Assembly: GCA_900491605.1 (NCBI GenBank)
Contig: UESW01004758.1
Location: forward strand, 193,916-257,915
Length of the DNA stretch: 64,000 bases
Direction: 5' to 3'
Source: Calamus simplicifolius
Taxonomy: Eukaryota; Streptophyta; Magnoliopsida; Arecales; Arecaceae
Under the pieces are notes generated by a model. The model was not told the DNA's origin, made no database searches, and worked only from the letters and a program-made list of their open reading frames with translations. Positions 54,421 to 64,000 of the stretch are shown piece after piece. The position numbers and the translations under genes were made by a program. Within the stretch, counting starts at the first letter, position 1; each line of letters begins with the position of its first letter.

Positions 54421-56080
54421 ATGGTGGTAACTCGTGCTCAAGAAGCTTCCACTAGCCTGGCTGGGGAGCAGTAGGTGAGGGCCGCGCAGCCGGAGGCCCT
54501 CCCGCCAATTCATCCTTCACAACCATGCCAAGGTGATAGGGTCGCCGCCCTCGCTCAGGAGGTGCGGTCCCTTGCCGCAGTGATTCGGGAACTCCAACAA
54601 TAGTCGACGGCCGCTCAGCCTCTGCCGCCACCCCACTCCTTGGAAGAAGTTGCGGCGTAGCCCAGCCAACAATCCACCTGCGGAGGACAATCTCGATGGA
54701 AGGCACACCACCGTCAGGATGTTCCCACCAGAAGGAGATCCCCTGACAGTCTCTCTCCCCGGCAATCTCGGGACAAGGCCCCGGGGAAGGGTATAGCCCG
54801 TCGACGCCGCCCGACCCCCCGTCCTATCTACCTCGTTAGGAGAAGAGTCCACATGCGAGAGGATTCACCCCCGCGCAGAGAGGCGACTGGAGGAGCGCTA
54901 CCGACACTTAAAGGAGCTCGGCCAACGACTGACCAATCAGTCGAGGGCGAAGTATGACAGTCGCCCCCCCCCCGACAAGGCGGATCATGGAAGAACCTGT
55001 CCCTTTCCGATTTCGCCTTCCTCAGCTGGATCCTTACGAGGGCACTACCGATCCTCTCGACCATCTGGAAAGTTATAAGGTGCACATGCAGGTCCAAGGG
55101 GCATCAGACGCTCTTCTATGCATCACTTTCCCAGCCACCCTACGAAAAGCTGCGAGGGCTTGGTACTCCCGTCTACCTCCTCGCAGTATCAGTTCATTCA
55201 GACAGATGGAGAAAGCTTTTCTTGCCCACTTCGATGCGAGCCGACGGATCCCTCGGGTGGCAGACAGCCTCTTTGCCATTCGACAGAAGAGTGGGGAGAC
55301 TCTTTGGGACTTCGTCGCCCGCTTCAAGGAGGCAGCAATGGAGGTTTACCATCTTGACGACTCGATGGCCACCTTGGCCTTGAAGCGTGGGCTCCGGCCT
55401 TCCCACTTTGCGTATTCATTAGACAAGAATCCCCCGAGCTCGTACGCAGAGTTGCTGAGTTGAGCTCAGAAATATATTCGCGCTGATGAGGCCGACTCCT
55501 CTCGACGAGAAACCGATGAAGGCCCCAGCAAAAAGCAAGTTCGATCAGAGTCAGGAGGGCCTCACATCAAGAAGCCCGAGCCGTCTCATCGGGCGGATAG
55601 TCAGCCACGGACTTTCGCCCCCGTAGGTGAGCGTTACACCCCTCTGTTAGCCCCGATTTCCCACATTCTTATAGAAATCGAGGGTGAGCCCTATCTCAAG
55701 CGCCCCGCGCCCCTGAAGCCTGGAGTTTCTCGCAACAAAAACCTGTATTGAAGTTTCCATCGAGATCACGGCCACGATACAGAAGACTGCTGATAGCTGA
55801 AGAAGGCCATAGAGGAGCTCATCCAGCAAGGGCACCTCGGTCAGTTTGTCCGAAGAGGAAATCCAGCGGCACCGGGCCCTTCGGCGCCACCCACTCAGCA
55901 AGCCAATATTGACAATGCCCCGACTGAGAAGACTGTGGCGATGATCTCCAGGGGAGCGGGGGGCACCTCAAAAAGACATCCGGGGGGGGGGAGCGAGATA
56001 ACATTGTAATTCCTCTCTCTGAAAGAGATTTAGAGGGGGTAGATAATCCAAATAATGAAAGCGTCGTTGTATCCATGACG
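54421..56080 (+). pseudogene. gag: gag of gypsy element 2, broken
   Basis: The ATG at 54421 opens MVVTRAQEAS, like element 1. Stops at 54472, 54601 and 54658 and a frame change before 54954 ruin the N-terminal part. 54954-55463 is an open stretch with the Gag domain (DPLDHLESYKVHMQVQGASD, RKAARAWYSRLPPRS, SGETLWDFVARFKEAAM). Further stops lie at 55461, 55749, 55791 and 55794; the last three are in the Cys/His region, whose zinc ligands are also damaged. It runs on toward the protease through a G11 homopolymer near 55981. Several stops fit CGA-to-TGA or CAG-to-TAG changes. Confidence 0.9.
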
Positions 56081-59000
56081 ATTGCTAAACATCCTGTAAA
56101 GAGAATATTAGTTGATAGTGGAAGCTCGGCCAATATTCTGACGTATGATGCATTTGTTTGTATGAACTTGCTTTTGGATTCTCTTCGGCCGATGACGATG
56201 CCTCTCGTTGGCTTCATCGGAGATGCGGTGAAAGTTGAGGGAGAAATTACTCTCCCCGTCACGGCTGGAACTTCACCCCGCCAAAGCACGATCTTCACAA
56301 AGTTCCTGGTGGTGAGAGTCCCTTTGGCATATAACGCTATTCTCGGCCGGCCAGGTTTAAATCTACTGGATGCCATTATCTCGAAAAAGAGGTTGCTGGT
56401 CAGGTTCCCCACTCGTCAGGGGATCGGGGAAATGCTGGGTGAAAGAAGCCCGGTGTCCCTCTGCTACCACACGACCCCTAGCCTTCAGTCGGCAGTTCCC
56501 TCGCCGACTTCTGAATTGACAGACCCGAGAGAGGCCGAGAAGAGGGGGGAACCATCGGGACGTCTGTTGACTTTTCCCTTAGGAGAGGACCCGACGAGAA
56601 CCGTCCAGATCGGAGCCTCTCTCCCTGAGGAGAAAAGGAGTCGGCTCCTCGGTTTCCTCTGAGCCAACGCCGATATTTTTGCATGGACACCGACCGACAT
56701 GCCAGATATACCAACCGAAGTGATTACTCATAAACTTAACATCAAATCTAATTGTAGGGCGGTCCGGCAAAAGAAGAGAAGCTTTGCCCCCGAGCGCCAG
56801 AAAGCCGTTGACGAGGAGTCCGCAAATTGATCGCCGCCGGCCACATTCGGGAGGTCCATTATCCCGATTGGTTGGCCAACATAGTGATGGTACGGAAAGC
56901 CAATGGAAGCTGGAGGATGTGTGTCGATTTCACTGATCTCAATAAAGCCTGCCCCAAGGACAGCTTCCCGCTCCCCAGGATCGATCAGTTAGTGGACACC
57001 ACCTCCGGTCACGAGACTCTCAGCTTCATGGATGCATTCTCGGGGTACAACCAGATCAGAATGGAGCCCTCAGATGAAGAAGCCACCTCCTTCGTTACCG
57101 AAAAGGGGATCTACTGCTATAAAGTCATGCCCTTCGGGTTGAAAAATGCCGGGGCTACATATCAAAGACTGATGAATAAGGTCTTCGAAGGCCAAATCTG
57201 GTGCAACATGGAAGTATATGTAGACGACATGCTGACCAAAAGCATCCGAGCTGACGACCATCTATCTGACCTAATGGAGACCTTCGGCAATCTTCGTCGG
57301 TTCCAGATGAGGCTGAATCCCTGGAAATGTGTCTTCGGAGTCGCAGCGGGCAAATTCGTAGGATTCATGGTGACGCAACGAGGAATAGAGGCGAACCCGG
57401 ATAAGATCCAAGCTATCCTAGATATGAGGCCGCTGGCGAACAAAAAGGAAATTCAGCGCCTGACCGAAAGGCTAGCATCTCTGAGTTGTTTCCTATCTAG
57501 ATCGGCTGAGCGGAGCCTTCCCTTCTTCAAAGCCTTGCGAAAAGTCAACACCTTCGAATGGACGGATGACTGCCAGAAAGCCTTTGAGGAGCTGAAGAAT
57601 TTCCTATCGACTCCGCCGCTACTATCGAAACCGATGGAGGGAGAGAACCTCTTTTTGTACCTGGCTGCTTCTCAGGAGGCCGTTAGTTCTGTCCTCGTCC
57701 GGATAGACACTGAAGGATCGCAAAAGCCAGTATATTACACTAGTAAAGTGCTCCATGACGCGGAGACCAGGTACACCAAAACTGAAAATATTATTTTCGC
57801 GCTAACTGTGTCGGCTCAACGTCTCAGGCCTTATTTCCAAGCCTACTCAATCATAGTGCTGGCGGACCAGCCCCTGAGGGCAATCTTATCCCGCCCTGAT
57901 ACCTCCGGTCGGCTGGCAAAGTGGGCGCTCAAGTTGGGAGAATTCGACCTGACCTTCGAACCAAGGTCGAGTATGAAGTCCCAAGTTTTGGCAGATTTCC
58001 TGGTTGAGTACACCTGGACCGATGAGCAGACCAGGGAAGCTCCGACGAAACCCCTGGAAGCGTCGACCACGGATGCGAGGAAGGATTGGATCCTTCATGT
58101 GGACGGGGCATCAAACTCTCAAGGGAGCGGTGCCGGGATCATTCTCGCTGGTCCTAACAATGTAACGATTGAGTATGCCCTCCGTTTCCTCTTTCCCACC
58201 ACAAATAATCAAGCCGAGTACGAAGCCTTGTTGGTCAGGATGAGGCTCGCCAGAGAATTTAAAGTGGAGCATCTCAGAGCATATACCGACTCCCAACTCA
58301 TTTCGAGGCAAATCACGGGGGAATATGAGGCTCAAGATCCTATTATGTCCCGATACTTGGACAAGGTCCAGTCGGAGTCCCTCCCCTTTGCTCATTTCTA
58401 TGTCAGCTATGTTCCCCGGGAAGAGAATGCTCGGGCCGACGCATTGTCCCGCTTGGCCACCTCGGCCGATGAAACCTTGGGGAGGACTTACATGGAGCAT
58501 TTGCTAGTCCTGAGCATCGAGGCGGCAGAGGAGGCCCTGCCGGTTGAACAGAAGCCTTCTTGGATGGATGCCTATGTCCAATATCTTACTAATGGTGTCC
58601 TCCCTGATGACCCTTCCAAGGCCAAACTCCTCAAGTGGCGAGCTTCCAAGTTCCTAATAATGGATGGATGCCTATATCAAAGGTCCTTCTCGTATCCCCT
58701 CCTCAAATGTGTCGGTCCCGCTGAGGCCGATTACATCCTCTGCAAAATTCATGAAGGCGCATGAGGGAACCACCTGGGGGCCAGAGCCTTGGCATATAAA
58801 GCCCTTCATCAAGGCTATTATTGGCTCACCATGCGGGAAGACGCGGCCGAATTGGTGCGGAAATGTGACAGCTGGCAACGTCACGCCCACATCCAGCGGC
58901 AGCCCACTTCTCACTTAAATCCCATCTCTGCTCCATGGCCCTTTGCCCAATGGGGGATGGACATTTTGGGACTATTTCCTCTTGCCTCCGGTCAACGGAG

Positions 59001-59790
59001 GTTTTTGCTGGTCGCTGTTGACCACTTCACCAAATGGGTGGAGGCCGAAGCTCTAGCCAAAATAACCGAAGCAAGAGTGAGAGCTTTCTTTTGGAAGTCC
59101 ATAATCTGTCGTTTTGGACTTCCCAACATTCTCATCACAGATAACGGCCGACAGTTCGATAACACCCCCTTCAGAGAATTTTGTAGCGAATTAGGAATCA
59201 ACCAGAGATTCACTTCTGTTGGACACCCACAGACCAATGGAGTGGCTGAAGTAATTAATCGTACTATTCTACAAGGGCTTCGGACACGGCTCGACAACTT
59301 TAAAGGAAGATGGGTGGAAGAACTTCCCCAAGTCCTGTGGGCCTATCATACGACCCCAAGAAATCCCACTGGCAAAACCCCTTTCAGTCTGGTTTTGGAT
59401 CCGAGGCCGTCATCCCAGTGGAAATCGGGGTCCCCAGTCCTCGAGTGGAAGCCTACAATGAAGAAGACAACTCGGCCCAACTGAGGGCCAATTTGGATCT
59501 CATCGAGGAGACGCGCGACCGAGCACGGATCAAGATGGCTGCATATCGACAAAGGACGTCAAGGTATTACAACGCCCGCATTAGACCCCGGACGTTCCGT
59601 CTCGGGGACTTGGTCCTCCGGAAGGCTGAGATTTCGAGGCCAAATGAGGGAGGAAAATTATCACCAAATTGGGAGGGGCCCTACCGGGTTGCCGAGGCCC
59701 TCCACCGAGGAGCTTACCGACTCGAGGAACTTAGCGGAAGGCCGCTCCCATGAACTTGGAATTCCGACAACCTTCACCGATACTACCAAT
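56075..59790 (+). pseudogene. pol: pol of gypsy element 2, broken (protease, RT, RNase H, archaeal-type RNase H, integrase)
   Basis: 56075-56662 holds the aspartic protease (VDSGSSANIL, AILGRPGLNLLDA) and ends at a TGA (56660). After a frame break near 56818, 56827-58764 is one long open stretch of 645 codons: RT with YVDD at 57217-57228, RNase H, and archaeal-type RNase H (HVDGASNSQGSGAGIILA, ENARADALSRLA). A TGA at 58762 lies just before the integrase zinc finger, where CDSC has become CDSW. The integrase core (VDHFTKWVEAEAL, ITDNGRQFDN, PQTNGVAEV) follows to a break in the T-run 59393-59396; the C-terminal part continues to a TGA at 59751 and the final YYQ at about 59790. The RT stretch is remarkably intact for an otherwise damaged copy. 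Confidence 0.92.
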
Positions 59791-59906
59791 GACATGCTCA
59801 ACTAAATGGTTGTAGGTTCAGATACTCCACTCCTTCAAATTATTTAAATGAAAATGCACTTCTTATGCATCATTTCGCATTACCTCTTTGTCCTACGATC
59901 ATGTCA

Positions 59907-60282
59907 CCAAAGCTCGACTCCCATGTTGGCACCAAAGCCCGACTCCCGTGTTGGCCCCAAAAGCTCGACTCCCATGTCGGCACCAAAAGCCTGACTCCCG
60001 TGTCGGCACAAAAGCTCGACTCCCGTGTCGGCACCAAAGCCCGACTCTCGTGTCGGCATAAAAGCTCGACTCCCATGTCGGCACAAAAGCTCGTCTCCCG
60101 TGTCGGCACAAAAGCCGACTCCCGTGTCGGCACCAAAGCCCGACTCCCATGTCGGCACCAAAGCCCGACTCCCATGTCGGCACCAAAGCCTGACTCTCGT
60201 GTCGGCATAAAAGCCCGACTCCCATGTCGGCACAAAAGCCCGACTCCCATGTTGGCACCAAAGCCCGACTCCTGCGCCTGCA
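59907..60282 (+). repeat. internal tandem array, 24-26-bp unit (15 copies)
   Basis: Unit ccaaagcccgactcccgtgt-cggca with small changes. It sits between pol and the antisense gene, as the 52-bp array does in element 1, and the halves are alike (aag-ccg-c-ccc--gtcggca). Open frames across it, such as repeated GSRALVPTWES, reflect the period. Confidence 0.93.
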
Positions 60283-60889
60283 CAGAACCCAAGTTCCGGT
60301 ATTACGCCCTAAGCCCGGTCACAGCACCCTCATATCACTCCTTGGGGTTGGAAATACCCTGGGCCCGATTGTGACACCCCCAGGTTGCCACGCTTAGGGG
60401 CCAAGAGGGTCCCTGACACGGTATCAGATCACCCCCACGGTGTCACTCCAACTGCCTATCGATGGAACAATGCATGAAACATGCTAGCAAGGCTACATCA
60501 TAGGGTCTCTCAACAAAACAATGCCAAAAGATCGGAATCACAAGGCTGTTTAGCTCGTGAGCATCCTGACATCGATGGTCAAGGATCAACGCATACCAGT
60601 CCCAGAACGTCCCTACTTAGGCTATAAGTGGCCTTGTTCTGGCCCAGGCTGGTGTGATTCCATGCAATTCCTATAGACGCCAATAGACCGCGATGGGCTA
60701 GCGGCTTGGGAAGCTAAGCATCGATAGCGCGAAAAGAGAAAAAGAAGAGGAGGGGGATCGACAATTCTAACACAAATGTCAAAGGATGTTATCTTTTCAT
60801 TGATTTGCTAAACTTTTACAAAATGCTGACCATGGTCGGACTTGAATACATTGCAAAAAAAAGGGAGATCCAAGACCGCAGGCAGGGCT
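60283..60889. other. spacer between array and antisense gene
   Basis: Non-coding; includes cacccccaggttgccacgc and ccctgacacggtatcagatc. Possibly the 3' UTR of the antisense gene. Confidence 0.4.
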
Positions 60890-63231
60890 TCAGTTCTTCG
60901 CTGGAGCGGTGTCGGCTAGGGGGGTGGTATCATCAGCCGGAGCGGAACCCTGGTGGACATCTTCACCCTCGAGGTCTCCTTCTTCGGGTTCTAAGTCTTT
61001 AAGGCCTTCGACGCCAAAGACCTTCACTGCCTTGTTTCGGCAGCAATAGAAACCCTGAAGGTAGGCGTTGGCTCTCGCTTTGGCCACCTCTTCGACGAAG
61101 ATCGGGGAATTCCGGTAGTTCTCCACGGCTTTCTTCCCTGCCTCGGCCACCTCATCGGCGAAATCTTGAGAGTTCTGGTAGTTTTCCATGGCTTTCCCCA
61201 CCACCTCAGCCACTTTCTCCATAGCAGCCCAAGCCACCGCTTCAGCCTCGGCTGCCCTCTTATCGGCGGCTTTCACTGCCTCCGCGGCCTTGGCAGTTTT
61301 GATGTCAGCCAGGCGGGCCACTTCCTCGGCGATTTTGATCTTCTCCTCGGAATACCTCAACTCAGATTTCGTCGCTTCGAGCTGGGCCTTGGTGTCGACT
61401 AATTCCGCCTCGGCAGCCATCAATTTTCCCTCGGCCGTAAGAGCATGCTCGAGGACCTTGCGCATCTGTTACTGCGTCGCAGTCACCTCAGCCTGCGCTT
61501 GAGACCGGACGATTTCAAGCCTCTCAGCCTCCCCAGCCTGAGTCAGCTTGAGAGCATCTTCGGCTTTTGTAGCCCGATCCCGGTACTTGAAAGCTTCCCG
61601 GTGGTAGCGATCGAGCCGACGCTCCCCGCTGGCAATAAGGGCTTGAGTGTGATTGAAGATATTCACCATCTGCACATCCAGACTGATGTCAGCTACCCGA
61701 AGTAAACCCATGGAAAACAAATAGGATTAGAATGTAAACGGTTGCTTACCTGGAGCATGGCCGTCTGGCCATCTTTGAAGAGAATTCGGGAGTTGGTCCG
61801 CATAATCTCCTTCCGGATAGCGGGCATGGATGCCGCCGACAATAGCTTCCTGGCGAGATGGGGGTGGTTCATGAGAGATGGCCGCGAGGAGACCGGTCCT
61901 ATCTTATCTCCGGTGGGCTCAGACGCAGCGCTGCGAGCCTCGTAGCCCACAACGGCCTTCTGCCTCCTGTCGACCGATGCCTCTCTGCTGGCCTGAGGCG
62001 CTTCCCTTGAGGCCGACCCAGTGGTCGGAGATCAAGGTGTTCAGTCGGTTGGATGATGTGGGCCCTTGACTCCTCGGGCGGCGTGCCCGCAGTCAGACCG
62101 ACTGGCTCCGGTGGTTGTAGCGGTGTGGGAGATCGCCACGGCGGCAGTGGAGTAGGAGACCGTCGTGGGGGCAGTGGCGGTGATTGCATAGGGGATCGAC
62201 GGGAAGGAGGTGATGGAGTAGGAAGCTTGGGGACGTTCCGGGACGCTAGCGGCGATCGGGTCCGAGGCCTCTTCCTCAACCCCTCGGTCCCATCATTCGG
62301 CCCTTTCCTCTTCTTGACGGCTGCCTTGTGGAAAGCCCCGGCCGGGATGGTGATCTTCATGGCTGCATAAGAGCCGATATTAAAAAAAAAGGGAGGAAAG
62401 AAAAAAGAGAAATGGGAGCAAAGGAAAGATGCTATCTTCGGAGAGGCCCTCACCGTCATCGGGAGCGATGCCGGCGTGCCGGAGGTTGTCCTCCGACCAT
62501 AGCTCTCGATATGATGGGATTTCGATCGCCAGGAGAAGATTGAAAGCTTCTTGATCGCTCGGAACTACCGAGATGTTCTTGTTAGCCTCAGAATTGGGCG
62601 TGCCCCATTCCCTTCTTACCCCGTCCACCTCGGCGAAGAAGAATCGAGGTTTCCATCCCTTTATGGATGAAGGGAGACCTAACCTAAGGGCTCTACCCGG
62701 CTGGGGGGAAAATAACCACCAGCCAGATTGAGCATGGATGGTGTAAAGGCTGCGGAAGAGGGAAACATTACTCGGGAGGCCTTGAAGATGAGTCAACACT
62801 AAGAAGGCACAAATGGCCCTGATCGAGTTGGGGACTAGTTGGGCTGGGACCAACTCATATCTATCGAGGAGGTTGATGATGAAAGGGTGAAGAGGAAGAC
62901 GAAGACCGGCCTTAAAGAATTCCTCATAAAGGGCTATCCCTCGAGGGGGAGAGGTCACCCTGTCGTTAGGGCCTAGTGCGATCAGTCGCACCTCTTTGGG
63001 TATTTTATAGACTGCCCTAAAGGTCACAAGGTCAGCGGGAGTAACAGTGGAGGCGGTCCCCTCAGGGGAACCACTGCTTGCCCTGGGAGATGGAGCTACC
63101 CTAGGAGGTGGGGTTACAGCTGCCGACGAACTCCTAACAGCCGGCTCCTTGGCCATGGCCCTATGGGTCGGAGAAATCTGGTTTGTGGAGGACCGAGAGG
63201 ATGAACTAGAAGAAGATGACTGCGAAGGCAT
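60890..63231 (-). pseudogene. antisense three-exon gene in gypsy element 2
   Basis: Counterpart of the minus-strand gene of element 1. Exon 1 63231-62454: Ser-rich start (MPSQSSSS), then the Transposase_28-type domain (YKIPKEVRLIALGPNDRVTS, FKAGLRLPLHPFIINLLDRY, PNSIRAICAFLVLTHLQGLP, SGWWLFSPQ, LPSSIKGWKPRFFF). Intron 62453-62363 (GTGAGG...GCAG), same phase as in element 1. Exon 2 from 62362 to about 61750: MKITIPAGAFHKAAVKKRKG, KRPRTRSP, a Pro/Ser/Arg stretch, then after a frame change near 61950 the RSAASEPTGDKIG block. Exon 3 from about 61692 to 60890: Glu/Ala/Lys coiled coil, acidic tail, with a stop near 61468. The second intron's ends are uncertain: the best GT...AG pair would be only 57 bp and out of phase. 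Confidence 0.75.
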
Positions 63232-63713
63232 GGGGAACTAACCTGGACAAAGGAAGAAGAAGGACTTGGAGGAGCTCTCAAGCTGGAAGAAGAAGAGGCT
63301 CTGTGCAGTAGGTGAAATCGAAGCTAGGGCACATCCTCGCTTATAAAACTTTTATCGGCATCTTCAAAATTGTCCCGCCAGATGCGCCTGCCACGCGGAT
63401 GCTATCCATTGAGGAGGACTCTGCGGCGACGCTCCAGGCGCGCGATAGATGAGACCCCCGATCAATCAGGATGTATCGATGCCAGTGATTTGACGGCTTA
63501 ATGATGATCGCCGATATCTTGGGGATCCCAGACTGCTCCCTGGCTTCGAGGCAAATCTGATGGTTAGGATGCGCAGATGACGACGCCCCACGACACGATC
63601 ACCCTAAAGGAGCTGTCTTATCGAGGACAAGTGTGCGGATACCTTTCTACATGGTGTGGGGACCGGCCACCTACGAATCGACACCCTTTTCACTTAAATG
63701 GTGACACCAGCTC

Positions 63714-63730
63714 AGGGATGGGGGAGCATC
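63714..63730 (+). other. polypurine tract (element 2)
   Basis: agggatgggggagcatc directly before the TGGTATGG start of the 3' LTR. Confidence 0.8.
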
Positions 63731-64000
63731 TGGTATGGCCGATCGGATCAAAGATCCCGCGAGCCAATTCCTTGACGATTGGGCTCATCGCGGCCCACCT
63801 CGACTTTCATGTCAGTCGTGGCCCGTCTAGGCCTCGGTGCCGGCTTCGGCATCAGCCACGGCCCATCTCGACCTCCGTGTTGGCTACGGCCTACCTTAGT
63901 CTCGGCGATGGACTCGGCCCTTCTCGACCCTCGCGACGGCCACGGCCCACCATTGGTCTTGGCGATGGACCCGGCCCGTCTCGACCTCCGCATCGGCCGC
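63731..64000 (+). repeat. 3' LTR of gypsy element 2 (first 270 bp only)
   Basis: Aligns with 53394-53663 with about 22 mismatches and no gaps. The remainder lies past the window. Confidence 0.92.

Larger units (their letters stand above)
53394..64000 (+). mobile_element. Ty3/gypsy element 2, Tat lineage (3' LTR cut by window end)
   Basis: Same plan as element 1: 5' LTR 53394-54328, PBS region, gag, pol to about 59790, tandem array 59907-60282, antisense gene 60890-63231, polypurine tract, 3' LTR from 63731. The first 270 bp of the two LTRs differ at about 22 positions by eye, mainly transitions, so it is clearly older than element 1. Gag and pol have about ten in-frame stops and several frameshifts. 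Protein similarity to element 1 is high throughout, but LTR and array sequences are largely different: a related but separate family. Confidence 0.93.

Noticed and set aside
54421..59790. Active gypsy element 2
   Set aside because: About ten in-frame stops, several frameshifts and a lost zinc ligand in integrase.

Overview
This window looks like intergenic DNA of a plant nuclear genome, probably a monocot; a palm is my guess and nothing here proves it. There is no rRNA, no tRNA and no complete host gene. What can be read is transposable elements of several ages nested in one another, plus broken pieces of host genes (a chloroplast splicing factor of the OTP51 type, subtilisin-like proteases, and a mitochondrial DnaJ protein).

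Layout. 1-4960: decayed Ty1/copia element with its probable 3' LTR. 4960-7470: solo or truncated Ty3/gypsy LTR split by a PIF/Harbinger-like MITE (5488-7026, TAA duplications). 7500-10240: weakly structured DNA with a diverged tandem repeat of about 270 bp, interrupted by a 709-bp hAT-like MITE with a perfect 8-bp target duplication. 10740-12240: minus-strand copia end joined to another gypsy LTR fragment. 12530-13410: OTP51-like pseudogene. 13988-14345: minus-strand subtilase C-terminus. 18899-51043: a mosaic of segments that each occur two to four times: an AT-rich repeat, L1 LINE fragments, a fold-back hairpin, and a block carrying DnaJ exons followed by a subtilase propeptide (I9) exon.

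Two large Tat-lineage gypsy elements dominate. Element 1 (20852-31961) is full length: 769/782-bp LTRs, TATTT target duplications, gag, pol with protease, RT, RNase H, an extra archaeal-type RNase H and integrase, a 52-bp tandem array, and a three-exon gene on the opposite strand. Its LTRs are nearly identical, so it is young, and its few frameshifts all look like one-base losses in homopolymers. Element 2 (53394 to beyond 64000) has the same plan but is older: its LTR ends differ at about 8% of positions by eye, and it carries many stop codons, mostly C-to-T type.

The points most worth following up are: (a) the DnaJ-I9 chimera, present twice, with splice sites in compatible phase and an open I9 exon in both copies; (b) the antisense spliced gene kept by both gypsy elements; (c) dense arrays of the GTCGGC/GCCGAC motif (the DRE/CRT core) in LTRs and internal arrays of three gypsy families; (d) a U5 box conserved across otherwise diverged LTRs; and (e) a fold-back hairpin kept in two copies.
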